Shown here in pieces: positions 43,171-51,449 of a DNA stretch of 64,000 bases. Positions within the stretch are counted from its first letter, which is position 1. Each line of letters opens with the position of its first letter. The notes under the pieces were generated by a model that saw only the letters and a program-made list of their open reading frames with translations, was not told the DNA's origin and searched no databases. Position numbers and translations under genes: made by a program. The DNA comes from DASZHJ01 sp035581425 (GTDB lineage: Bacteria; Pseudomonadota; Alphaproteobacteria; ATCC43930; CGMCC-115725), in NCBI GenBank assembly GCA_035581425.1, contig DATJVP010000048.1, positions 1 to 64,000 of the forward strand, written 5' to 3'.

Positions 43171-44331
43171 ATGCCGTGGACGAACCAAGGTGGCGGTGGC
43201 GGTGGTGGCGGCGGTGGCGGCCCCTGGGGCGGCGGACCGAACCCGTGGGGACGGCCGCCGCAGGGCGGCCCCAACGTCGAGGACATCATCCGCAAGAGCC
43301 AGGAGCGGCTGCGCGGCTTACTGCCCGGCGGCTTCGGCAACCGGCCGGTTTTCCTCCTCATTGCCGTCGGCATTTTCGTCTTGTGGGTTCTCAACGGGTT
43401 CTTCCGCGTGCAGCCCGACGAAGTCGGCGTCGTATTGAGGTTCGGCGCCTATAATCGCTTGGCGAACCCCGGCCTCAACTATCACTTGCCCTGGCCCATC
43501 GAGACCGCGGAAACCCCGAAAGTCACGCGCGTCAATCGCACGGACGTCGGATACCGTCCCAATCTGCAGCGCGCCACCGGCCGGGCCCAGCAGGTGCCGG
43601 AGGAGGCGCTGATGCTGACCGGCGACGAGAACATCGTCGACATCAATTTCTTCGTGCTCTGGCATATCAAGGACGCCAAGTCCTATCTCTTCAACGTGGC
43701 CGATCAAGAGCAAACCGTGAAGGCTGCCGCGGAGAGCGCGATGCGCGAGGTCATCGGCCGTACCGACATCGCGAAGGCGCTGGCTCCGGGTCGCGGACCT
43801 ATCGAGTCCGAAGCGCAGAAGCTGATGCAGGAAATCCTCGACAGCTACCAGAGCGGCATCGAGGTGAGCGAGCTTCGCCTCGACAAGGTCGATCCGCCGC
43901 CGCAGGTGATAGACGCATTTCGCGATGTGCAAAGCGCGAAGATCGATTTCACGCGGCTTCAGAACGAGGCCGACGCCTACCAGAACGACGTCGTGCCGCG
44001 TGCCCAAGGCCAGGCGGCGCAGATCGTGCAGGAGGCCGAGGCCTATAAGGCGCAGATCGTGCGGCAAGCGGAGGGCGATGCTCAGCGCTTCGTCTCCGTG
44101 CTCGACGCCTACAAGAAGGCGCCGGACATCACGACGCGGCGCCTTTATCTGGACACCATGCAAGAGGTGCTCAAGGGAGCCAACAAGATCATTCTCGAGC
44201 GCACGGCGACGGGAACGGGCGTTGTTCCCTACCTGCCTCTGCCTGAGATCAAGCGGGGTGCCGCCGGCGGCGGGACGCCGGCCCCGGGACCGCGCGCCAA
44301 CACCTCGACCGGCGCGGGGGCACGGCCATGA
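43171..44331 (+). CDS. hflK: HflK, SPFH/prohibitin-family regulator of FtsH
   Basis: A 386-residue membrane protein. The N-terminus is a Gly/Pro/Asn-rich cytosolic segment typical of HflK (a run of 11 glycines), followed by one membrane helix at about 66-85 ('FLLIAVGIFVLWVLNGFF'), the SPFH band-7 domain and a coiled-coil region with 'QNEADAYQNDVVPRAQGQAA'. With HflC it forms the periplasm-facing cage around the FtsH protease and modulates its activity. Its TGA overlaps the hflC ATG in an ATGA. The ribosome site is weak, so ATG 43171 is chosen by homology. Confidence 0.93.
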   Translation: MPWTNQGGGGGGGGGGGPWGGGPNPWGRPPQGGPNVEDIIRKSQERLRGLLPGGFGNRPVFLLIAVGIFVLWVLNGFFRVQPDEVGVVLRFGAYNRLANPGLNYHLPWPIETAETPKVTRVNRTDVGYRPNLQRATGRAQQVPEEALMLTGDENIVDINFFVLWHIKDAKSYLFNVADQEQTVKAAAESAMREVIGRTDIAKALAPGRGPIESEAQKLMQEILDSYQSGIEVSELRLDKVDPPPQVIDAFRDVQSAKIDFTRLQNEADAYQNDVVPRAQGQAAQIVQEAEAYKAQIVRQAEGDAQRFVSVLDAYKKAPDITTRRLYLDTMQEVLKGANKIILERTATGTGVVPYLPLPEIKRGAAGGGTPAPGPRANTSTGAGARP

Positions 44332-45236
44332 AGACGCGCCTCGCCATCCCGCTCCTCGCGCTCGCCGTCGTCCTCCTGATCGTGATTTCCGGCTCGGTCT
44401 TCACGGTCGATCAGACGGAGCAAGCGCTGGTGCTGCAATTCGGTAAGCCCGTCGCCCCGATCAATGAGCCGGGCCTGCATTTCAAGCTGCCGCTCATCCA
44501 GAACGTCGTCTTCTATGACAAGCGCATCCTCTACCTCGAGCCCTCGGCCGAGGAGGTGAACGCCGCTGACCAGAAGCGTCTTGTGGTCGACAGCTACGCG
44601 CGCTATCGGATCGTCGATCCCCTGCAGTTCTACCAATCTGTCGGGACGGAGGCGGTTGCCAATACCCGGCTTGCCTCGATCGTGAACAGCGCGCTCCGCC
44701 GCGTCATCGGTAACGTGCAGCTCGCCTCGGTCGTCGCGGACAAGCGCGCTGAGGTGATGCGGCAGGTGCGAGATGACGTCAACGGCCAGGCAAGGGCCTT
44801 CGGCATCGACGTGATCGACGTCCGCATCAGGCGCGCGGACCTGCCGTCCGAGAATAGCCAGGCGATCTTCGAGCGAATGAAGACGGAGCGCCAGCGCGAG
44901 GCCGCGCAATTCCGCGCCGAGGGCGCGCGAGAGGCGCAGAAGATCCGCGCGAATGCCGATCGGCAAAGGATCGAGATCCTCGCCGACGCGCAAAAGCAGT
45001 CGCAGATACTCCGCGGCGAGGGCGATGCCAATAGCATTCGGATTTCTGCCGAGGCATTCGGTCGAGACCCCGCGTTTTACGCCTTCTATCGTTCCCTGGA
45101 GGCCTATCGGGGCGCGCTTGCCAATAGCGACACCACCTTGGTACTGACCCCGGACAGCGAGTTCTTCCGCTACTTCAATTCGGAGACCGGCGGAGAACCC
45201 GCCGGTGCCGGCGGCGACAACAAGCCGAAGCAATAG
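44328..45236 (+). CDS. hflC: HflC, SPFH-family partner of HflK
   Basis: A 302-residue protein with an N-terminal membrane anchor ('LAIPLLALAVVLLIVISGS', about 5-23), the SPFH domain ('VDQTEQALVLQFGKPV', 'VVDSYARYRIVDPLQFY') and the C-terminal helical region 'DPAFYAFYRSLEAYRGAL' typical of HflC. It forms the HflKC-FtsH complex. It is coupled to hflK by a 4-nt overlap and followed 27 nt later by the DUF2065 gene. Confidence 0.94.
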   Translation: MKTRLAIPLLALAVVLLIVISGSVFTVDQTEQALVLQFGKPVAPINEPGLHFKLPLIQNVVFYDKRILYLEPSAEEVNAADQKRLVVDSYARYRIVDPLQFYQSVGTEAVANTRLASIVNSALRRVIGNVQLASVVADKRAEVMRQVRDDVNGQARAFGIDVIDVRIRRADLPSENSQAIFERMKTERQREAAQFRAEGAREAQKIRANADRQRIEILADAQKQSQILRGEGDANSIRISAEAFGRDPAFYAFYRSLEAYRGALANSDTTLVLTPDSEFFRYFNSETGGEPAGAGGDNKPKQ

Positions 45237-45263
45237 GCGGGCGGCGCCGGGCCTCGGGCGGGG

Positions 45264-45452
45264 ATGCGCGATTTCGGAACCGCGCTCGCCCTCGTCTTCG
45301 TGATCGAAGGCATCCTGCTCGCCCTCTTTCCGGAGACGACGAAGCGGTTGGCGGAGGAACTTCCCGCCATTCCCTCGGGCGCGCTCCGGATCGGAGGGTT
45401 GATCGCCGCGTGTGTTGGGGTTGCGGCGGTTTGGCTCATTCGTCGGTCCTGA
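45264..45452 (+). CDS. DUF2065 family small membrane protein
   Basis: A 62-residue protein of two membrane helices ('TALALVFVIEGILLALFP' and 'ALRIGGLIAACVGVAAVWLI') joined by a short loop with 'LAEELPAIPSGALR'. This matches DUF2065, regularly encoded between hflC and a DegP-like protease in proteobacteria. The role is unknown; the position suggests an inner-membrane accessory of the HflKC/FtsH-DegP quality-control block. Confidence 0.85.
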   Translation: MRDFGTALALVFVIEGILLALFPETTKRLAEELPAIPSGALRIGGLIAACVGVAAVWLIRRS

Positions 45453-45532
45453 CCTCCGGGACTGGTTTGCGGCGGGAACGCTCCCCAACTATGATGTGTT
45501 TACTAATTTCCCCTTCCTCCGGGAGAGCCTAC

Positions 45533-47137
45533 TTGACCACCGTGATTGCCGGGCTGAGATCCGCCTTTCGTGGCCTGACTGCGCCGCCAGAGGCCCGCAA
45601 CGGGCGCGGATCGACCCCTCCTCTCAAGGCTCTGGAGGAGAATGCCTCCGCTGCGAGCAGTGCCTCCTGCCGTGCCGGCATGTGGCTTGGACGCGTGGTC
45701 GTGGCAGTGCTCGTCGGTGCGGTATCGGTACCCGCGGGCTATGCCCAGGCCCCGCATCGACCCGACAGCTTCGCCGATCTCGCGGCGAAGCTCCTGCCTG
45801 CCGTGGTCAATATCTCGACGACCCAGACGATCAAGGGAAACAAGGGCGCACCCCCGCAGGAGATGCCGCAATTCCCGCCGGGCTCGCCGCTCGAGGATCT
45901 CTTCAAAGACTTCATGAACCGCAATCGCGGCGGCGGCGGCGACCAGCCGCCGCGGCGTGCGCAATCCCTAGGCTCGGGCTTCATCGTCGATCCCTCCGGC
46001 CTCGTGGTCACGAACAACCACGTGATCGCGGACGCCGACGAGATCACGGTGACGCTCCAGGACAACACCAACCTAAAGGCTGAGGTCGTCGGCCGCGACA
46101 CCAAGGTCGATCTGGCGCTCCTCCGCGTAAAGCCCACTAAGCCGCTCGCCTTCGTCAAATTCGGCGACAGCGACAAGACCCGGGTCGGCGATTGGGTGCT
46201 CGCGATCGGCAACCCCTTCGGCCTCGGCGGCACTGTGACGGCGGGCATCCTTTCCGCCCGCGGCCGCGACATCAGCGCGGGGCAATACGACGACTTCCTG
46301 CAGACCGACGCCTCAATCAACCGCGGCAACTCCGGCGGCCCGATGTTCAACATGGACGGCGAGGTCATCGGCGTTAACACCGCGATCTACTCGCCGACGG
46401 GCGGCTCGATCGGCATCGGCTTTGCCATTCCCGCGAACATGGCGCGTCCGGTGATCGAGCAGATCAAGGAGTTCGGCCGTCCCCGCCGCGGCTGGCTCGG
46501 CGTGCGCATCCAGAGCGTGACCGACGAGATCGCCGAGAGCCTCGGCCTCGACAAGCCCCGCGGCGCCTTGATCGCGAGCGTCAACGACGGCGGCCCCGCG
46601 CAGAAGGGCGGCATCCAGCCCGGCGACGTCGTGCTGAGCTTCGACGGCAAGGAGATTACGGACGTACGTCAGCTCCCGCGCATCGTCGCGGAGACGCCGA
46701 TCGACAAGACCGTGAAGGTCACGGTCTGGCGCAAGCGCAAGGAGGAGACAGTCGACGTCAAGGTCGGCCTCCTCGATGAGAACGAGCCGCAACAGGCCTC
46801 GGCCCCTGGCGGCCCAGCCGATCCGCCCGTGACCGTGAAGGCGCTGGGGCTCTCGCTCTCGACCATTACACCCGACCTCCGCACCAAGTTCTCGCTCGCC
46901 GACGACGCCGCGGGGGTGGTGGTGGTGGACGTCCAGAACAACAGCCCCGCCGCCGAGAAATTGGTCAAGGCAGGCGACGTCATCGTCGAGGTCGCGCAGG
47001 AGGAGGTTAAGAGCCCCGCACAGGTCGCCGACAAGGTCGAGGAAGCGAAGAAGGCCGGCCGCAAATCCGTGCTGATGCTGATCGACCGCCAGGGCGAGCT
47101 TGGCTGGAAGGCTCTTCGCATCGACGGCAAGAGCTAA
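45533..47137 (+). CDS. degP: DegP/HtrA-family periplasmic serine protease (MucD-like)
   Basis: A Do-family protease with the catalytic triad H163 ('NNHVIAD'), D193 ('VDLALLRV') and S267 ('GNSGGPMF'), followed by two PDZ domains (about 330-425 and 440-534). It degrades or refolds damaged periplasmic proteins. The start is unusual: TTG 45533 has a good GGGAG site and gives 534 residues, with the hydrophobic export segment 'VVVAVLVGAVSVPAGYA' only at about 54-70. Earlier in-frame ATGs (45491, 45494) lack a ribosome site, and ATG 45680 at the export segment has none either. It ends the hflKC-DUF2065-degP block. Confidence 0.9.
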   Translation: MTTVIAGLRSAFRGLTAPPEARNGRGSTPPLKALEENASAASSASCRAGMWLGRVVVAVLVGAVSVPAGYAQAPHRPDSFADLAAKLLPAVVNISTTQTIKGNKGAPPQEMPQFPPGSPLEDLFKDFMNRNRGGGGDQPPRRAQSLGSGFIVDPSGLVVTNNHVIADADEITVTLQDNTNLKAEVVGRDTKVDLALLRVKPTKPLAFVKFGDSDKTRVGDWVLAIGNPFGLGGTVTAGILSARGRDISAGQYDDFLQTDASINRGNSGGPMFNMDGEVIGVNTAIYSPTGGSIGIGFAIPANMARPVIEQIKEFGRPRRGWLGVRIQSVTDEIAESLGLDKPRGALIASVNDGGPAQKGGIQPGDVVLSFDGKEITDVRQLPRIVAETPIDKTVKVTVWRKRKEETVDVKVGLLDENEPQQASAPGGPADPPVTVKALGLSLSTITPDLRTKFSLADDAAGVVVVDVQNNSPAAEKLVKAGDVIVEVAQEEVKSPAQVADKVEEAKKAGRKSVLMLIDRQGELGWKALRIDGKS

Positions 47138-47154
47138 GCGCCCTGATACGATAC

Positions 47155-47191
47155 CCTTTCCCTCCCATTGCTTCGCGATGGGAGGGAAAGG
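47155..47191. terminator. Perfect 14-bp palindrome between convergent degP and serB
   Basis: Arms CCTTTCCCTCCCAT and ATGGGAGGGAAAGG are exact complements around the 9-nt loop TGCTTCGCG. It sits between two converging stops (47137 and 47196), so it probably works as a bidirectional terminator. A looser relative with the same loop core lies at about 24176-24212 between two other converging genes. Confidence 0.7.
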
Positions 47192-47195
47192 ATCG

Positions 47196-48107
47196 CTACC
47201 GCTTGATCTCCTCCTCCCGATACCCCTGCAAATAAAGCAACGCGGTCAGATCGGCGTGGTCGATGCGATGCCGCGCGCGCTGCCGCACCACGGGCTTCGC
47301 GTGAAAGGCGATGCCGAGACCGGCTGCCTCTAACATGCCGATGTCGTTCGCGCCGTCACCGACGGCGAGCGTGTCCGCGAGCGGCAGGCCGCGGTCGGCG
47401 GCGAGCATGCGCAATGCTGCGAGCTTCGCCTCAGGGCCCAGAACGGGCTCGCGCACGCTGCCGGCGATCTCGCCACCCTCGATCACGAGTTCATTTGCGA
47501 TGTCGATATCGAAACCTAGCTCCGCCCGGACGCGGCCGGTGAAGCTGCGAAACCCGCCGGAGACCAGTGCCGTAAAGGCGCCGTTACCGCGCATGGTCGC
47601 GATGAGCTCCCGCGCGCCCGAGGTAACGCGAATCCGCCGCGTCGCCTCGTCGAGAGCCGCCGCAGGCTTGCCGCGCAGGAGAGCGACGCGCTCGCGGAGC
47701 GCAGGGGCGAAGTCGGTCTCACCGTTCATGCTGCGCGCCGTCACCTCCGCGATTTTCGGGCCGAGCTCTAAAATCTCCGCGAGCTCGTCGAGCATCTCGT
47801 TGGCGATCACCGTCGATTCCATGTCGGCGAGCAGGAGTCGCTTGCGCCGCCCAGCCCGTCGCTGCGCCACGATGTCGAGCGGAAGGTCGCCGCTCTGCTC
47901 GCGGAGCGCAGCCCGCACCGCGGTCTCCGCCTGCTCGGGATCGAGATTTCCGAAGGGAAGATCGACCGCGCGCTCCGGCGCAAGCCACTCCATCGATTCC
48001 AGATCGGCGCCGAGCCGCCAGAGCGCCTCGACCGCGACGCTCCGCACACCCTCCCAGGCCCCCTCGAATCCAGGCCCCGCCACGAAGGTCAGGACGCACT
48101 CGGCCAT
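47196..48107 (-). CDS. serB: Phosphoserine phosphatase
   Basis: A 303-residue HAD-superfamily enzyme releasing serine from phosphoserine, the last step of serine synthesis. An N-terminal ACT-like part (about 1-85) precedes the HAD domain. Motif I is 'LLADMESTVI' with nucleophile D95; the usual acid/base Asp two residues on is E97. Motif II is 'ALVSGGFRSFTG', and motif IV is 'AVGDGANDIGML'. The DxE change is conservative and may be a lineage trait. The gene faces degP across a strong palindrome and diverges from the VOC gene. Confidence 0.92.
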   Translation of the reverse strand: MAECVLTFVAGPGFEGAWEGVRSVAVEALWRLGADLESMEWLAPERAVDLPFGNLDPEQAETAVRAALREQSGDLPLDIVAQRRAGRRKRLLLADMESTVIANEMLDELAEILELGPKIAEVTARSMNGETDFAPALRERVALLRGKPAAALDEATRRIRVTSGARELIATMRGNGAFTALVSGGFRSFTGRVRAELGFDIDIANELVIEGGEIAGSVREPVLGPEAKLAALRMLAADRGLPLADTLAVGDGANDIGMLEAAGLGIAFHAKPVVRQRARHRIDHADLTALLYLQGYREEEIKR

Positions 48108-48164
48108 GCCGCGGTTATCGGCGAAGGAGGACGGGAAGGCAAGCGCGGGCTATGATCTGCCGGC

Positions 48165-48593
48165 ATGACGCAGCCCTCACGCGCCTGCCTCTCGGCCGCC
48201 GAGCCGCAGCTCTTCGTCACCGATTTCGACGCTGCCTGCGCCTTCTTCACGGAGAAGCTCGGCTTTGCCGTTCGGTTCCGATACGGCAAACCCCCATTCT
48301 ATGGCCAAGTGGTGCGCGATGGTGCGGCGCTCAATCTCCGCCACGTCGATATTCCCGTTGTCGACCGCGCGCGCAGCGCTCGCGAGGATTTGCTCTCGGC
48401 TGCGATCTCGGTCGATGAGATCGCAGCGCTCTACGAGGAGTTCCGCCTTCGCGGCGTCGCCTTCCATCGAGCGCTCCGGCTAGAGCCCTGGGGCGCGCGC
48501 ACCTTCATCGTCGCCGATCCCGACGGCAATCTGCTGCTCTTCTCGGGAAAGGCAGATGATGACGCTAGTGCAGGAGCACCACGCGTCCCCTGA
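48165..48593 (+). CDS. VOC (glyoxalase/bleomycin-resistance) superfamily protein
   Basis: A 142-residue protein with two beta-alpha-beta-beta-beta modules typical of the vicinal oxygen chelate fold: 'QLFVTDFDAACAFFTEKLGF' and 'RGVAFHRALRLEPWGARTFI', ending in the C-terminal 'VADPDGNLLLFSG'. Candidate metal/ligand positions exist (Q15, H53, E-type near the end), but substrate cannot be assigned; dioxygenase, lyase and antibiotic-binding members share the fold. Its last 29 nt overlap the convergent alcohol dehydrogenase gene. Confidence 0.82.
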   Translation: MTQPSRACLSAAEPQLFVTDFDAACAFFTEKLGFAVRFRYGKPPFYGQVVRDGAALNLRHVDIPVVDRARSAREDLLSAAISVDEIAALYEEFRLRGVAFHRALRLEPWGARTFIVADPDGNLLLFSGKADDDASAGAPRVP

Positions 48594-49629
48594 CTTTGCC
48601 GCCGGATTTGAGGTCGCTGAGCGCTTCGCTCGCGTGATCCGCTGGCCGCGTCTCCACGGGAATGGGCGGTACCTTGCCTGCCTGTACCAGCGCCATCAGC
48701 TCCCTCAGATCGTCGAGCGTCCCGACATAGGAGCCCTCGACGGTCATCATCTTGAACGGAAACAGCACGGGCGAGAGCGCTGCGGATCCGCCATAGAGCC
48801 CGACCATCACGAGCTTGCCGCCCTTGCGCAGCACGTTGACGCCGAATTCCATGGTTTTGGGCGAGCCCACGAAATCGATCGCCGCGGCGGCGCCGCCGCC
48901 GGTCGCTTCCATCACCTGCTTCACGGCATCGGGCGCGGAGTTGTCTATGGGGGCGACGGCGCCCATTTGGCGGGCATGCGCGCGCTTCTGGCCGTCGATG
49001 TCCGCGACGACGACCTTTCCCGCGACCGCCGCGGGCGCGATGTGGACGGCGCTGCCGCCGACGCCGCCAGCACCGATGATGACGAGGTGATCCGCGGCGC
49101 CGAGGCGCTCGCGCGTCTTCTTGAGGGCGGAGAAGGCGGTGATCCCCGAGCATGTATAGGTGGCCGCAAGGGCTTGCGGGACGCCCGTGTGCTCCACAAG
49201 ATAGCGCGCATGGGGGACGATCACGTGCGTCCCATAGCCGCCGGCGCGGCGCGTGCCCAAGGTACGCGGCGCCAGGCAGAGGAGTTCGTCGCCGCGCCTG
49301 CAAACCGCACATTCGCCGCAGCCGATCCAGGGATAGGCCACGCGCTTGTCGCCGACTTGCACGCCGCTCGCATTGGGACCGAGTGCGGCGACGACGCCCG
49401 CGATCTCATGCCCCATGGTGAAGGGCGGACGGACGCCGCGGGATTCCATCGTCGTCTTGTTGCCGCCGCCGAGGTCGAAGTAGCCATCCCAGATGTGAAC
49501 GTCGCTATGACAGACCCCCGCGGCCTCGACCCTGAGCAGCACTTCCTCGCCCTTGGGCTCGGGATCCGGATATTCCCGCGCTTCCAGCGGCTTTCCCCAT
49601 TCGATGATCTGCATCGCGCGCATCGGCAT
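48565..49629 (-). CDS. Zinc-dependent alcohol dehydrogenase
   Basis: A 354-residue MDR-family dehydrogenase. Catalytic zinc ligands are in 'GVCHSDVHIWDG' and 'MGHEIAGVV', the structural zinc set in 'GCGECAVCRRGDELLC', and the NAD loop is 'IIGAGGVGGSAVHIAP'. It oxidises an alcohol to an aldehyde or ketone. An about 16-residue insert after the first motif ('FDLGGGNKTTMESRG') distinguishes it from ADH1-type enzymes and is seen in some bacterial aryl or polyol dehydrogenases. Its start is ATG 49629 (two later ATGs are possible). It diverges from the AidB gene. Confidence 0.92.
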   Translation of the reverse strand: MPMRAMQIIEWGKPLEAREYPDPEPKGEEVLLRVEAAGVCHSDVHIWDGYFDLGGGNKTTMESRGVRPPFTMGHEIAGVVAALGPNASGVQVGDKRVAYPWIGCGECAVCRRGDELLCLAPRTLGTRRAGGYGTHVIVPHARYLVEHTGVPQALAATYTCSGITAFSALKKTRERLGAADHLVIIGAGGVGGSAVHIAPAAVAGKVVVADIDGQKRAHARQMGAVAPIDNSAPDAVKQVMEATGGGAAAAIDFVGSPKTMEFGVNVLRKGGKLVMVGLYGGSAALSPVLFPFKMMTVEGSYVGTLDDLRELMALVQAGKVPPIPVETRPADHASEALSDLKSGGKVRGRVVLLH

Positions 49630-49754
49630 CTCCTCCGTATTTGTTACGCCAACGGTAGGGCGGAACGGCGCGAAGGGAAAGGCAGGAGACTCTCTCTCAC
49701 GTCTTCCCGCAGGAGGAGGCTAGAATGCGCGGTGTTGGCCAGGGGGAGGCGCAG

Positions 49755-51440
49755 ATGAGCGGTGGCACTTTCGTCTCCGACGATCGCGGGTCGGGCTTCG
49801 TGACGCACGAAGTCCTGAACCAGTCGGGTGCGCTCCAGGACTATGACGCCTATTCCCGTGATCGGCCGCTTGTCGAGGCGGTCCGAACCTTCGGTGGGGA
49901 GTGGGCGGAGGATAGGCTGCGGCAGACAGGCGTCATCGTTGGCAGCGAGAAGGTCCAGATGCTCGCGCGCCAAGCCAACCGGCATCTGCCGGAACTGCGC
50001 ACGCATGACCGTTTCGGCAACCGCGTCGATATCGTGGAGTTTCATCCCGCCTATCACGAGCTCATGTCGCTCATCTATGGCTGCGAGACGCACTCCTTCG
50101 CCTGGACACACGACCGGCCGGGTGCGCATGTCGCGCGTGCCGCGCTCGGCTATCTCTGGAACCAAGGCGAGAACGGCATCTGCTGCCCGATGGGGATGAC
50201 ATTCGCTTCCATTCCCGCGCTGCGCCACGACCGCGCGCTCCATGACGAATGGGCTCCGCTCATTAATCGAGCCGCCTACGATCCCCGAGCGATGCACGCC
50301 AAGGCGAAGTCGGGAATCACCGTCGGCATGGCGATGACCGAGAAGCAGGGCGGCTCCGATCTCCGCGCGACGATCACGACCGCGCGCCCTGCGACGGCGC
50401 GCCGCGGCTCGGGCGCGCTCTACCTCATCACGGGCCACAAATGGTTCTTCTCGGTGCCGATGAGCGACCTCTTCCTCACATTGGCGCAAACCGAGAAGGG
50501 TTTGTCCTGTTTTCTCGCCACTGGCTGGCTCCCCGACGGGAGCCGCAACCGCCTGAAGCTGCAGCGCCTCAAGGACAAGTGCGGCAACAAGTCGAACGCC
50601 AGCAGCGAGGTCGAATTCTACGACCTGCAGGCCGTCATGCTCGGCGACGAGGGCCGCGGGATCGCCACCATCATCGAGATGGCGCATGCGACGCGCCTCG
50701 ATTTCGCGATCGGCTCGGCAGGATTGATGCGCCAGGCGCTCTCGCAGGCGATCCATCACACCGCAAACCGCCGCGCCTTTCAGCGCGGCCTCATCGATCT
50801 CCCGATCATGCGGAACGTCGTCGCGGACCTCGCGGTCGAAAGCGAGGCGCTGACGTGGATGGTCTTCCGGCTCGCTCACGCCTTGGATCGTTCCGAGACG
50901 GATCGGAGGGAGGCGCTGATGTCCCGCATCTGCACGCCCGTCGCGAAATACTGGGCCTGCAAGCGTGCGCCGCAATTCGTCGTCGAGGCGCTCGAATGCC
51001 ATGGCGGGAACGGCTTCATCGGGGATCACCTCATGGAGAGACTCTATCGTGAGGCCCCGCTCAACGGCATTTGGGAGGGCACCGGCAACGTGATTTGCCT
51101 CGACGTGCTGCGCTCAATGCAGCGCGAGCCCGAGACCCTCGAGGCCTTCCGCGGAGAGATCGCATTGGCGCGCGGTTCGAATGCCCGGCTCGACGCCTTC
51201 GCGGAGGATCTCATGCGGCGCCTCGCCGACCCCGCGAGCCTCGAGCCGGTCGCGCGGCGCGTCGTGGAGATGATGGCATTCGCCCTGCAGGCGAGTCTTC
51301 TGCTGCGCCATTCCTCCGCCGCGGTCGCGGACGCGTTCTGCGCGACGCGGCTCGACGGCGATTGGGGGCGCGCCTTCGGCACCATGCCGGCAGGCCTCGA
51401 CACGCAGACGATCGTCGATCGCGCGCGGATCGAGGCCTGA
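49755..51440 (+). CDS. aidB: AidB-like acyl-CoA dehydrogenase family protein
   Basis: A 561-residue flavoprotein of the AidB subgroup: 'VDIVEFHPAYHELMSLIYG', 'AMTEKQGGSDLRATIT', 'FYDLQAVMLGDEGRGI', 'ALECHGGNGFIGDHLMERL' in part and 'PLNGIWEGTGNVICLDVLR'. These match AidB more closely than beta-oxidation dehydrogenases, which are about 380 residues long. AidB is part of the adaptive response to alkylating agents and binds FAD and DNA, but its substrate is debated. GGGGGAGG precedes ATG 49755. It lies 9 nt upstream of miaA, so the two are probably cotranscribed. Confidence 0.87.
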   Translation: MSGGTFVSDDRGSGFVTHEVLNQSGALQDYDAYSRDRPLVEAVRTFGGEWAEDRLRQTGVIVGSEKVQMLARQANRHLPELRTHDRFGNRVDIVEFHPAYHELMSLIYGCETHSFAWTHDRPGAHVARAALGYLWNQGENGICCPMGMTFASIPALRHDRALHDEWAPLINRAAYDPRAMHAKAKSGITVGMAMTEKQGGSDLRATITTARPATARRGSGALYLITGHKWFFSVPMSDLFLTLAQTEKGLSCFLATGWLPDGSRNRLKLQRLKDKCGNKSNASSEVEFYDLQAVMLGDEGRGIATIIEMAHATRLDFAIGSAGLMRQALSQAIHHTANRRAFQRGLIDLPIMRNVVADLAVESEALTWMVFRLAHALDRSETDRREALMSRICTPVAKYWACKRAPQFVVEALECHGGNGFIGDHLMERLYREAPLNGIWEGTGNVICLDVLRSMQREPETLEAFRGEIALARGSNARLDAFAEDLMRRLADPASLEPVARRVVEMMAFALQASLLLRHSSAAVADAFCATRLDGDWGRAFGTMPAGLDTQTIVDRARIEA

Positions 51441-51449
51441 GCCGCGCGG

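Noticed and set aside
43180..43230. GGT/GGC repeat resembling a microsatellite
   Set aside because: It is the polyglycine stretch typical of the HflK N-terminus.
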